This document shows positions 1-6,381 of a DNA stretch of 7,050 nt, piece after piece (the stretch's first letter is position 1; each line of letters starts with the position of its first letter). The stretch comes from DATLMR01 sp035634255 (GTDB taxonomy: Bacteria; Acidobacteriota; Blastocatellia; UBA7656), in the NCBI GenBank assembly GCA_035634255.1, contig DASQDI010000159.1, forward strand, positions 1 through 7,050, given 5' to 3'. The position numbers were made by a program, and so were the translations under genes. A model generated the notes under the pieces. It ran no database searches, was not told the DNA's origin, and was given only the letters and a program-made list of their open reading frames with translations.

Positions 1-120
1 GTGCAAGAGTCGCCGGCCTCGATTGAAGCGGCCGAGCGCGCGCTCGGCTACCGGGTGAAGGTCGATTTCGATGAGGGGTTGCGCCGCACGGTCGCCTGGT
101 TCAGAGCGCAGGCCGGGTAG
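1..120 (+). CDS. NAD-dependent epimerase/dehydratase, C-terminal fragment (5' end outside window)
   Basis: The plus-strand frame is open from base 1 and ends at TAG 118-120, giving 39 residues. The visible pattern is an LGY motif at residues 15-17, then EGLRRTV and a WFR near the end. This 'xALGYxxxVxFxEGLxxTVxWF' layout is typical of the extreme C-terminus of extended short-chain dehydrogenases that act on nucleotide sugars, such as UDP-glucose 4-epimerase or dTDP-glucose dehydratase relatives. The family usually runs to about 310-340 residues, so roughly 90% of the gene lies to the left. The NAD-binding Rossmann fold and the YxxxK catalytic motif are outside the window, so the exact substrate cannot be told. 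Expected location is the cytoplasm, in sugar-nucleotide or cell-surface polysaccharide metabolism. The GTG at base 1 is an internal Val codon, not a start. The gene converges on the deacetylase gene, with 54 bases between the two stops. Confidence 0.75.
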   Translation: MQESPASIEAAERALGYRVKVDFDEGLRRTVAWFRAQAG

Positions 121-126
121 TTCGGA

Positions 127-161
127 GGGGCGGGCCATCTGCCTGACGGGTGTCCCGCCCC
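127..161. terminator. Hairpin between convergent genes, possible shared weak terminator
   Basis: A perfect 8-bp inverted repeat, ggggcggg (127-134) and cccgcccc (154-161), encloses a 19-base loop. It lies 6 bases after the epimerase stop and 13 bases after the deacetylase stop on the other strand, where a bidirectional terminator would be expected. Neither strand has a T-tract after the stem, so it is not a canonical intrinsic terminator. It may instead protect RNA ends or simply reflect GC richness. Confidence 0.35.
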
Positions 162-174
162 GCAGCTTATCAAA

Positions 175-1110
175 TCACCCCGACAGGGCCTCGACGTGGG
201 TCCTCACCGTTTCCCCAAGGGTGTCGAGGTTGTAGCCGCCTTCGAGTATCGACACGACCCTCCCCGAAGCCGTTCTCTCCGCGAGGTCCATCACCTCTTT
301 CGTCATTTCGGCGAAGTCCCTGTCTTCGAGCATAAGGTTGCCGAGGGGGTCGCCCCTCCTCGAATCGAACCCGGCGGAGACGATGATGATGTCGGGCGGG
401 AACCGGTTCTCTATTATTTTGAGCGCCTCTCTGAATGCCTCGCGGTGGGAGGCCGCGGAGGTGTGCGCCGGGAGCGGGATGTTTAAAGTCGTCCCCTCCC
501 CCTCGCCCGCCCCCGTCTCGCCCTTCGCGCCGGTGCCGGGGTAGTAAGGGGACTGGTGGGTCGAAAAGTAAAAGACCGACGGGTCGGCGTAGAAAATATC
601 CTGAGTCCCGTTCCCGTGATGCACGTCCCAGTCTATTATCAGCGCCCGCTCGGCTCCGTACTTCGCCTGAGCGTAGCGCGCGCCGATGGCCGCGTTGTTG
701 AGGAGGCAGAAGCCCATGGCCCGGTCCGCGGTCGCGTGATGTCCGGGGGGCCGCACGAAGGCGAAGGCGTTGGCGGCCCCGCCTTCGAAGACGTGATCGA
801 CCCCCGTAACGGCCGCGCCCGCCGCGAGTCGCGCGACTTCGTATGATCCCGAGCTTATGACCGTGTCGAGGTCGATGAAAGGGATGCCGCGCTCGCAAAG
901 GCTTCGCACCTGATCGACGAGGCGGGCGCTGTGGCACCTGAGTATGTCTTCGTCGGAGGCGCGCGAGGGCGCGAGCCTCTCCACGCGAGCCATCAAAGAT
1001 TCGTCGGCTTCGAGCGCCGAGACTATGGCTTTCAGCCGGTCCGGGCTCTCGGGGTGGCGGCCGGTCCGGTGGTCCAGGTAAGCCGGGTCGTAGATCAGAG
1101 CTGTCGTCAT
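175..1110 (-). CDS. Histone deacetylase-family protein (class II-like, zinc-dependent deacetylase)
   Basis: A 311-residue protein covering the whole arginase/deacetylase fold, a usual length for single-domain bacterial members. Such enzymes use one zinc ion to hydrolyse acetyl-lysine or related acetylamides in the cytoplasm. The conserved elements are in order: HPESPDRL (19-26) near the N-terminus; PPGHHA (121-126) with the tandem His pair H124/H125; GFCLLNNAAIGA (133-144); DWDVHHGNG (160-168) giving zinc ligands D162 and H164; SAGFD (245-249) giving the third ligand D249; and LEGGYN (289-294) with the transition-state tyrosine Y293. All catalytic residues are present, so it should be active. 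GDPLG (253-257) carries Leu where HDAC10-type polyamine deacetylases have Glu, which favours an HDAC6-like lysine or small acyl substrate over polyamines. The ATG at 1110 fits the family's N-terminus. No Shine-Dalgarno is visible; a TATAAT ends 6 bases before the ATG. The gene appears monocistronic, insulated from the ABC operon by a terminator. The natural substrate is unknown. Confidence 0.93.
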   Translation of the reverse strand: MTTALIYDPAYLDHRTGRHPESPDRLKAIVSALEADESLMARVERLAPSRASDEDILRCHSARLVDQVRSLCERGIPFIDLDTVISSGSYEVARLAAGAAVTGVDHVFEGGAANAFAFVRPPGHHATADRAMGFCLLNNAAIGARYAQAKYGAERALIIDWDVHHGNGTQDIFYADPSVFYFSTHQSPYYPGTGAKGETGAGEGEGTTLNIPLPAHTSAASHREAFREALKIIENRFPPDIIIVSAGFDSRRGDPLGNLMLEDRDFAEMTKEVMDLAERTASGRVVSILEGGYNLDTLGETVRTHVEALSG

Positions 1111-1116
1111 AGCTCG

Positions 1117-1122
1117 ATTATA
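1117..1122 (-). promoter_or_regulatory. Consensus -10 box for the deacetylase gene, suggesting a leaderless mRNA
   Basis: On the minus strand the sequence reads TATAAT, then CGAGCT, then the ATG at 1110. With the last T of the hexamer at -7, the A of the ATG is exactly +1, so the transcript would have no 5' leader. This agrees with the lack of a Shine-Dalgarno. The hexamer at the usual 17-base spacing upstream is TTTCTG, a poor -35 match, so the promoter is supported mainly by its perfect -10 and its position. Confidence 0.5.
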
Positions 1123-1153
1123 GACGATTGATGGCGGGCCAGAAACTTGGGGG

Positions 1154-1187
1154 AAAATAAAAAAGGTGCGCCCTTTCGAGGCGCACC
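1154..1187 (-). terminator. Strong intrinsic (rho-independent) terminator, minus strand
   Basis: Read on the minus strand, a perfect 8-bp stem GGTGCGCC/GGCGCACC with a 7-base loop (TCGAAAG) is followed directly by TTTTTTATTTT. On the plus strand the arms are 1165-1172 and 1180-1187, and the A-rich tail is 1154-1164. This is the standard form of an intrinsic terminator for transcription running leftwards. It could end the ABC-transporter operon, or a small RNA from the preceding 250 bases, and it shields the deacetylase promoter just beyond it from readthrough. Confidence 0.88.
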
Positions 1188-1446
1188 ACCTATCTTAAGA
1201 GGAGGGTTACCCATGGTCACAGGCGGAAAACTATGAAGTTAGTTATGAGACCGTCTTACCGCCGCGCGCGGTTCGCGATCCGCGCGCATGTTGAAGCTTC
1301 AGCCGGCTGTCCCGCTATGACGATGATGTGCAAATAACATGAAGAGCCTTTCCCTCGGCTCTGAACCGCATTTCCGAGTCGTATCTGTAAACGCCCCTCC
1401 GATATTGTTTGTTCCCGCCTTTCTTGTAAAAAAATTGTATTAGCGC
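1188..1446. other. Gene-poor, palindrome-rich intergenic stretch
   Basis: I see no convincing protein gene here. Several self-complementary elements are crowded together: tcttaaga (1193-1200); an 8-bp stem gcgcgcgg/ccgcgcgc (1264-1271 and 1280-1287); the 10-mer tgaagcttca (1292-1301); agccggct (1301-1308); and a 6-bp stem agagcc/ggctct (1343-1348 and 1357-1362). A longer-range pairing of ggcgg (1222-1226) with ccgcc (1259-1263) is also possible. Local A/T-rich patches, such as the poly-A run near 1428-1435, contrast with the GC-rich genes. The stretch ends at the strong minus-strand terminator, so a structured small RNA or a long structured 3' untranslated region of the ABC operon is possible. 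No known riboswitch motif was recognised. Confidence 0.5.
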
Positions 1447-1472
1447 GAGCAGGGGTCGCGCGACCCCTGCTC
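1447..1472 (-). terminator. Perfect 26-base palindrome at the end of the ABC operon, probable terminator hairpin
   Basis: The arms gagcaggggtcg (1447-1458) and cgacccctgctc (1461-1472) are perfectly complementary around a central cg, so the segment is a perfect palindrome. It begins inside the stop codon (TGA, 1473-1471) of the second permease. On the minus strand a run of eight T residues follows only after about 10 further bases (near 1428-1435), farther than in a canonical intrinsic terminator. It may end transcription partly, or block 3' exonucleases, with the terminator at 1154-1187 acting as a backup. Confidence 0.55.
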
Positions 1473-3894
1473 ATTCATAACGGAGCGCGATCATCGGGTC
1501 CACCCTCGTCGCCTTGCGCGCCGGCACGTAGGTCGCCGCGAGAGCTATGGCCGACAGGGCGAGCGGCACCACGACGAACGTCATCGGGTCGGTGGCGCTC
1601 AGGCCGAACAGCATGCTCTGCATGAACCTCGTCACGACGAGCGCCATGACTATCCCGATGGCGACGCCGATGGAGACGAGCAGCATCCCCTGCCCGACGA
1701 TGAGCCTGACTATGTCGCTCTGTCTGGCCCCCAGGGCCATTCTTATGCCTATCTCGTGCGTCCGCTGAGTGACCGAGTAGGACATCACGCCATAAAGCCC
1801 CACCGCCGCCATGATCATCGCGATCCCCGCAAATATATTGAGCAGGAGCATGGAGAACCGCTTCTCCGCCGTCGAGTTGTAGACTATCCGGTCCATCGCC
1901 ATGACCCTGGCGACGGGCAGGTCCTTGTCGATGCCGAGGACCGACGCCTTGACGGCGGGCACCACGCTCATCGGGTCCGAGTCCGTGCGCAGGACGAAGT
2001 TGGTGGTGCGCTGCGGCCTCTGGGAATTCGGGAAGTAGTAATGCACCTGGTTCTTCCCCTCGAACCCGTAATGCTTCAGGAACCCTACCACCCCGACGAT
2101 CTCGCGCCAGATCACCTTGTCGTCCCTGCCCTCGAAGGTCAGCCTCTTGCCTATGGGGTCCTGGTCCGGGAAGTAGGTCTTCGCCAGCAGCTCGTCGATG
2201 ATGACGACGGGCGTGGACTTCGCGTTGTCCCTCTCGTCGAAGGTCCGGCCCTTCTTAAGGGGTATCTTCATCACCTCGAAATACTCGGGGCCTATCCCCC
2301 TCGGGTCGCCGTGCGGGGACATGTCGCCGGGGGCCACCGTGAGCCCTTCGACGTTGAAACTGCTGCTCCAATTGTTCCCGGACATCGGGAGGTTCGTGAT
2401 GACCGAAGCCGCCTGCACGCCCGGAATGTTTTTGAGCTTTTGCAGAAGCTCGTCCTGGAAGGCGGAGATCTGGCTCGCCTCTTTGTACTTCGAAGTGGGC
2501 AGGGCCATCTGCAAGGTGAGGACGTTCTCCGGGTTGAAGCCGGGGTCCACTTCGAGAAGCTTGGCGAAGCTCCGGCTGGTCAGCCCCGCGGAGATGAGGA
2601 CCAGCAGGGCGACGGCGACTTCCGACACGACCAGCAGGCTTCGCAGGAGGTGGTGCCCGGACGCCGAAGCGCCGGTCCTGCCGCCCTCCTTCAGAGTCTC
2701 GCCGAGCTGGGGCTTGGATATCTTGAGAGCGGGCGCGAGGCCGAATATCAGCGCGGTGAGGACCGAGGCCAGCAAGGTGAAGCCCATCACCTGCGAATCG
2801 ATTGTCACCTCGATCAGGCGGGGTATGCGCGCGGGGAGCGAAGCCGAGATGAACCTGACGCTGACGTAAGCCAGCGCCAGCCCGAGCGCGCCCCCGAGCA
2901 GAGAGAGCAGGAGGCTCTCGGTCAACAACTGCCGGATCATGCGGAGGCGGCTCGCCCCGAGCGCGCTTCGGATGGCTATCTCTTTCTGCCTGACGGCAGA
3001 GCGGGCGAGCAGGAGGTTGGCGACGTTGGCGCAGGCGATCAGCATCACGGAGCCCACGACCATCAGCAGGAATATGAGCGCGAAGCGGAGGTTTTCGACC
3101 AGCACCTCCTGAAGGGAGAAGACCTTGACGCCCCAGTTGCTGTTGCTCGCGTAGAACTGCTCGCGCAGCCTGGCGGAGATCGTGTCCATCTCGGCCTGCG
3201 CTTCGGCCTGCGTGACGCCCGGCTTCAGCCGCCCGATCACGTTCAGGAATTCCCACCCGCGCTGCGCGGGCGAGAGCTGTTCCGGGGTGAACGTGAGGGG
3301 CGTGAAAAGCTCCGCCTCCTGCGGGAGCTTGAAGGTCGGGGGCAGCACGCCTATGACCGAATATGGGCTCCCGTTCAGCATAATCGTGCGGTCAAGGATG
3401 GACGGGTCGGACCCGAAGCGGCGCTGCCATAACCCGTGGCTCAGGACTACGACCGAGCTGTTCCCCACCTGGTCTTCGCCCTCGGAGAAGCCCCGGCCTT
3501 TCGCCGGGGCGACCCCGAGCGTGTCGAAGAAGTTGGCGCTCACGTTTAAGCCCTGGACCCGTTCGGGCTCCCCCTCGTCCGTCAGGTTCACGCCCTGGCC
3601 TTGAAACGCGGTCAACTGCTCGAAGGAGGATGCCTGCTCGCGGTAATCCATGAAACCGCCGGGCGAGACAGAGGCTCTCGGGAGATTAATATTTGGGTAC
3701 GAATGAAAGAGCATGACCAGCCGCTCGGGGTCTTTGTAGGGGAGCGGGCGGAGCAGCACGGCGTTGACGACGCTGAATATCGCGCTGTTGGCCCCGATGC
3801 CAAGCGCGAGCGTCAGGAGAGCGACCGTGGTGAAGGCCGGCTTCTTTGCCAGCATGCGAGCACTGTAGCGAAGGTCCTGCAATAACTTTTCCAT
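1471..3894 (-). CDS. ADOP-type ABC transporter permease (double MacB/FtsX module), distal paralogue
   Basis: An 807-residue inner-membrane permease made of two fused MacB-like modules. Module one has the N-terminal motif LLQDLRYSARMLAKKPAFT (4-22), membrane segment 1 (about 20-48), an extracytoplasmic MacB-type domain (about 50-268), then segments 2-4 (about 270-292, 325-350 and 368-392). The coupling sequence KEIAIRSALGASRLRMIRQL (304-323) would contact the ATPase. Module two has segment 5 (about 418-438), a second extracytoplasmic domain (about 441-680), segments 6-8 (about 681-706, 732-757 and 770-790), coupling sequence THEIGIRMALGARQ (712-725) and a C-terminal PARKATRVDP (791-800). One chain therefore equals a MacB permease dimer. 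Such transporters move substrates by mechanotransmission with a periplasmic partner; the substrate here is unknown. There is no ATPase domain, so it presumably shares the upstream ATPase. The ATG at 3894 matches the paralogue's N-terminus, but its Shine-Dalgarno is weak, which suggests coupled translation or lower expression. No frameshift is seen. Confidence 0.92.
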   Translation of the reverse strand: MEKLLQDLRYSARMLAKKPAFTTVALLTLALGIGANSAIFSVVNAVLLRPLPYKDPERLVMLFHSYPNINLPRASVSPGGFMDYREQASSFEQLTAFQGQGVNLTDEGEPERVQGLNVSANFFDTLGVAPAKGRGFSEGEDQVGNSSVVVLSHGLWQRRFGSDPSILDRTIMLNGSPYSVIGVLPPTFKLPQEAELFTPLTFTPEQLSPAQRGWEFLNVIGRLKPGVTQAEAQAEMDTISARLREQFYASNSNWGVKVFSLQEVLVENLRFALIFLLMVVGSVMLIACANVANLLLARSAVRQKEIAIRSALGASRLRMIRQLLTESLLLSLLGGALGLALAYVSVRFISASLPARIPRLIEVTIDSQVMGFTLLASVLTALIFGLAPALKISKPQLGETLKEGGRTGASASGHHLLRSLLVVSEVAVALLVLISAGLTSRSFAKLLEVDPGFNPENVLTLQMALPTSKYKEASQISAFQDELLQKLKNIPGVQAASVITNLPMSGNNWSSSFNVEGLTVAPGDMSPHGDPRGIGPEYFEVMKIPLKKGRTFDERDNAKSTPVVIIDELLAKTYFPDQDPIGKRLTFEGRDDKVIWREIVGVVGFLKHYGFEGKNQVHYYFPNSQRPQRTTNFVLRTDSDPMSVVPAVKASVLGIDKDLPVARVMAMDRIVYNSTAEKRFSMLLLNIFAGIAMIMAAVGLYGVMSYSVTQRTHEIGIRMALGARQSDIVRLIVGQGMLLVSIGVAIGIVMALVVTRFMQSMLFGLSATDPMTFVVVPLALSAIALAATYVPARKATRVDPMIALRYE
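1661..1767. repeat. Paralogue-shared, nearly identical DNA segment (copy in distal permease gene)
   Basis: This 107-base segment matches 4139-4245 with 8 mismatches by my own count, including a 40-base run of perfect identity (1661-1700 against 4139-4178). It encodes the coupling sequence and the following membrane segment of the second FtsX module. The match covers third codon positions, and most of the rest of the two genes is clearly more diverged. Confidence 0.8.
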
Positions 3895-3909
3895 ATGTGT
3901 TCTTTCATG

Positions 3910-3945
3910 AGGGGCCGGCGGTCAATAGTCCCGCCACCGGCCCCT
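3910..3945 (-). promoter_or_regulatory. Intercistronic hairpin between the two permease genes
   Basis: A perfect 9-bp stem, aggggccgg (3910-3918) and ccggcccct (3937-3945), with possible inner pairing of cgg (3919-3921) and ccg (3931-3933), fills most of the 54-base gap between the permease genes. It begins 3 bases after the upstream TAA (3951-3949). On the minus strand no T-tract follows, so it is probably not a full terminator. It may act as an attenuator, an RNA-stabilising element or an RNase processing site that sets the ratio of the two permeases. Confidence 0.45.
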
Positions 3946-3948
3946 GAT

Positions 3949-6381
3949 TTATTCATATCTCAGAGCGACCATCGGATCGACCCTCGTCGCCTTGCGCGCG
4001 GGCACGTAACTCGCCACGAGGGAGACGAGGACCAGGACCAGAGCGACGCCCGCAAAGGTCACCGGGTCGGTGGCCGTGACCCCGAAGAGGAGGCTCGCCA
4101 TCAGGCGCGTCACGATGAAAGCTCCGACAAGCCCGACCGCGACGCCGATGGAGACGAGCAGCATCCCCTGCCCGACGACGAGCCCGAAGATGTCCTTCTG
4201 TCTGGCCCCCAGAGCCATTCTTATGCCTATCTCATGCGTCCGCTGCGCGACCGCGTAATTCATCACGCCGTACACGCCGATGGCGGCCAGGATGAGCGCG
4301 ACGCCCGCGAATATGCCGAGCAGCATCGTGTTGAATCGCGGCTGCGCGACGGAGCTGTAGACCCTCTGCTCCATCGTCTGAATGTCGGAGATGGGCTGGC
4401 TGGGGTCGAGCGACCAGACCTGACTTTGGATCGCGCCGACGAGCGCCGAAGGGTCGCCCGAGGTGCGCACGGCGAGGAACATCGTCCTCACCCCGCGCTG
4501 CGAATGCGGGAAGTAGGTCTGCTCGCGCCCTTTCGAGTTGAGGTTGTAATTCTTGGCGTGCCCTACAACCCCGATGACGGTGAGCCAGGGGGCGGTGGAC
4601 TGATTGCCCCCGAGTTTGATGCGCCTGCCGATTGGGTCTTCGCCCGGCCAGAAGCGGTGGGCGAAGGTCTCGTCGACGATCACGACTCCCGGCCCGTTCG
4701 TCTCTTCCGAGCCGGTGAAATTACTCCCCCTTTGCAGCTCGATGCCCATGGCCTGAAAGTATTCGGGGGTGACCGACCGGCGGTCGGCCTCGAAGCTCGC
4801 GTTGTCGATGCTCGCGGACGGCTGCTCGACGGTGACGGTGCCGGAGGAATAAGACCCGCTCAGAGGCAGGTTCGATATGGCCCCGGCGTACTCGACTCCG
4901 GGCAGGGACTTAACTTTCTCTATCACCCGCTGGTAGAACGAGAGGATCTGCGGCGTGTCGGGGTACCTCGATTGAGGTATCTGGAACCGCATCGTGATGA
5001 CCCCCTCTGGCTTGAAGCCGGGGTCGACTTCCTGGAGCCTGAGGAAGCTCCTGATCATCAGCCCCGCCCCGGTCAACAGCACGAGCGCGAGCGCGACTTC
5101 CGACACGACGAGCAGGTTGCGAATGCGGCGGCCGTGCGCGCCCTTGGTCGATCCTTTGCCGCCTTCTTTGAGGGACTCGTTCATGTCGGGGCGCGAGGCC
5201 TGGAACGCCGGGACCAGCCCGAACACTATCCCCGTGAAGAGCGAGACCCCGAAAGTGAAAGCGAGCACGCGCCAATCCACCCCGACTTCGTTGAGGCGGG
5301 GGACGTTGTCCGGGGCCAGGGCCACGAGAGCCCTGAGCCCGATGACCGTCAGGACGAGCCCGACCGCCCCGCTCACGAGGGCCAGCACGATGCTTTCGGT
5401 AAGGAGCTGTCGGATGATTCGGAGGCGGCCCGCGCCGAGCGCGGTGCGGATGGCGATCTCCTTCTCGCGGGAGGCGGCCCTCGCGAGCAGCAGGTTCGCC
5501 ACGTTCGCGCAGGCTATGAGGAGTACGAAGCTCACGGCCCCGAGCAGGATCAGAAGCGCGGGCCTTATGTTGCGGACGACGTGGCCCTGAAAGGGAACCG
5601 CCATCGCCCCGAAATTAGAATTCTGGTAAAACTCCTGATCCATCTGCTCCCCGACGTTCGCCAGCTCCGCGTTGGCCTGCTCGACCGAGATGCCCGGTTT
5701 GGTCTTGCCGATGACGCGGAAGCCATGATTGCCGCGGGGGAGGGCTTTGAAATCGACCGCCAGCGGAACCCATATGTCTATGACTTTCGGGGACTGGGCG
5801 TCGGGCGGGAGAATCCCGAAGTCCGGAGGCATGATGCCGATGACCGTCGTGTTCTGCCCGTCGAGTTCGATGGTCTGATTCACCAGATTCGGGTCGCCCG
5901 CGAAGCGCCTTTGCCACAGCCCGTGGCTCAGGAGGGCGACCCTGTCCCCGCCCGGCTTATCCTCGTCCTCCGTGAAGACGCGCCCGCGAGCCGGGTCGAC
6001 TCCGAGAAGGGGGAAGAGGTTGGCCGTGACGGCCCCGGCGGTGATCTGCTCGGGGTCGCCCGCGCCTGTCAGCCCGACCGTATTCCAGGCGAGCACGGCG
6101 ATCTCTTCCAATGACTGGGCGCGCTCTCTGAAGTCGATAACCTCCGGCCCGGAGACCCAGTTCTGAGGCAGGTCGGGCTCGAACTTGGTCCAGATGAGCG
6201 CGAGCCGTTCCGGGTCTTTATACGCGAGGGGGCGGAGCAGGACGGTATTGACCACGCTGAATATGGCGCTGTTGGCGGCTATGCCCAGCGCCAGCGCCAG
6301 CACTGCTATGAACGTGAACGCAGGCTTCTGGCCGAGCATGCGTATGCCGTAGCGGAGGTCCTGAAGCAGGTTTTCCATCAT
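3949..6381 (-). CDS. ADOP-type ABC transporter permease (double MacB/FtsX module), proximal paralogue
   Basis: An 810-residue inner-membrane permease with the same plan as its downstream neighbour. It has N-terminal LLQDLRYGIRMLGQKPAFT (5-23), membrane segment 1 (about 21-48), a first extracytoplasmic domain (about 50-272), segments 2-4 (about 274-296, 328-353 and 370-393) with coupling sequence KEIAIRTALGAGRLRIIRQL (307-326), segment 5 (about 421-443), a second extracytoplasmic domain (about 445-682), and segments 6-8 (about 684-710, 735-760 and 773-794) with coupling sequence THEIGIRMALGARQ (715-728) and PARKATRVDP (794-803). Length and domain order fit the ADOP type of MacB-like permease. 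Two ATG codons are adjacent. The second (6378-6376) is better spaced from the AGGTGG at 6384-6389 and fits the family start (MxNLLQDLRYG), so translation probably begins there. Its ATG shares one base with the ATPase stop codon (TGATG), implying tight coupling and a 1:1 partnership with the ATPase. The transported substrate cannot be inferred. Confidence 0.93.
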   Translation of the reverse strand: MMENLLQDLRYGIRMLGQKPAFTFIAVLALALGIAANSAIFSVVNTVLLRPLAYKDPERLALIWTKFEPDLPQNWVSGPEVIDFRERAQSLEEIAVLAWNTVGLTGAGDPEQITAGAVTANLFPLLGVDPARGRVFTEDEDKPGGDRVALLSHGLWQRRFAGDPNLVNQTIELDGQNTTVIGIMPPDFGILPPDAQSPKVIDIWVPLAVDFKALPRGNHGFRVIGKTKPGISVEQANAELANVGEQMDQEFYQNSNFGAMAVPFQGHVVRNIRPALLILLGAVSFVLLIACANVANLLLARAASREKEIAIRTALGAGRLRIIRQLLTESIVLALVSGAVGLVLTVIGLRALVALAPDNVPRLNEVGVDWRVLAFTFGVSLFTGIVFGLVPAFQASRPDMNESLKEGGKGSTKGAHGRRIRNLLVVSEVALALVLLTGAGLMIRSFLRLQEVDPGFKPEGVITMRFQIPQSRYPDTPQILSFYQRVIEKVKSLPGVEYAGAISNLPLSGSYSSGTVTVEQPSASIDNASFEADRRSVTPEYFQAMGIELQRGSNFTGSEETNGPGVVIVDETFAHRFWPGEDPIGRRIKLGGNQSTAPWLTVIGVVGHAKNYNLNSKGREQTYFPHSQRGVRTMFLAVRTSGDPSALVGAIQSQVWSLDPSQPISDIQTMEQRVYSSVAQPRFNTMLLGIFAGVALILAAIGVYGVMNYAVAQRTHEIGIRMALGARQKDIFGLVVGQGMLLVSIGVAVGLVGAFIVTRLMASLLFGVTATDPVTFAGVALVLVLVSLVASYVPARKATRVDPMVALRYE
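4139..4245. repeat. Paralogue-shared, nearly identical DNA segment (copy in proximal permease gene)
   Basis: This is the partner of 1661-1767, with both copies in the same orientation 2,478 bases apart. The perfectly identical core is 4139-4178, which encodes VGQGMLLVSIGVA. Later runs of identity cover 4197-4212, 4214-4233 and 4235-4245. It is the best-conserved DNA I found between the two tandem permease genes. Confidence 0.8.

Noticed and set aside
170..937. Minus-strand 255-codon frame overlapping the deacetylase gene
   Set aside because: It is a different reading frame of the same strand with Arg/Gly/Pro-rich low-complexity content; the deacetylase frame carries all family motifs.
1190..1263. 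Possible cyclic-di-GMP (GEMM-type) riboswitch because of ggttaccc-atgg resemblance near 1206-1216
   Set aside because: The other conserved parts of that riboswitch are absent and there is no suitable downstream gene in that orientation.
1264..1287. GC-rich inverted repeat considered as an insertion-sequence end or REP element
   Set aside because: No transposase, no second copy in the window and no target-site duplication; kept only as part of the structured intergenic stretch.
1256..1474. Minus-strand 72-codon frame whose ATG overlaps the distal permease stop (ATGA)
   Set aside because: The overlap is tempting, but the start region is the perfect palindrome, the product is an Arg-rich sequence with no recognisable domain, and the frame crosses the hairpin and the poly-T tract. 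More likely chance.
3895..6114. Long plus-strand open frame of 739 codons opposite the proximal permease, and a similar 558-codon frame at 1756-3432 opposite the distal one
   Set aside because: Both lie antisense to clear, intact permease genes, are extremely rich in Arg, Asp, Glu, His and Gly, lack ribosome sites, and resemble each other only because the sense genes are paralogues. They are shadows of codon bias.
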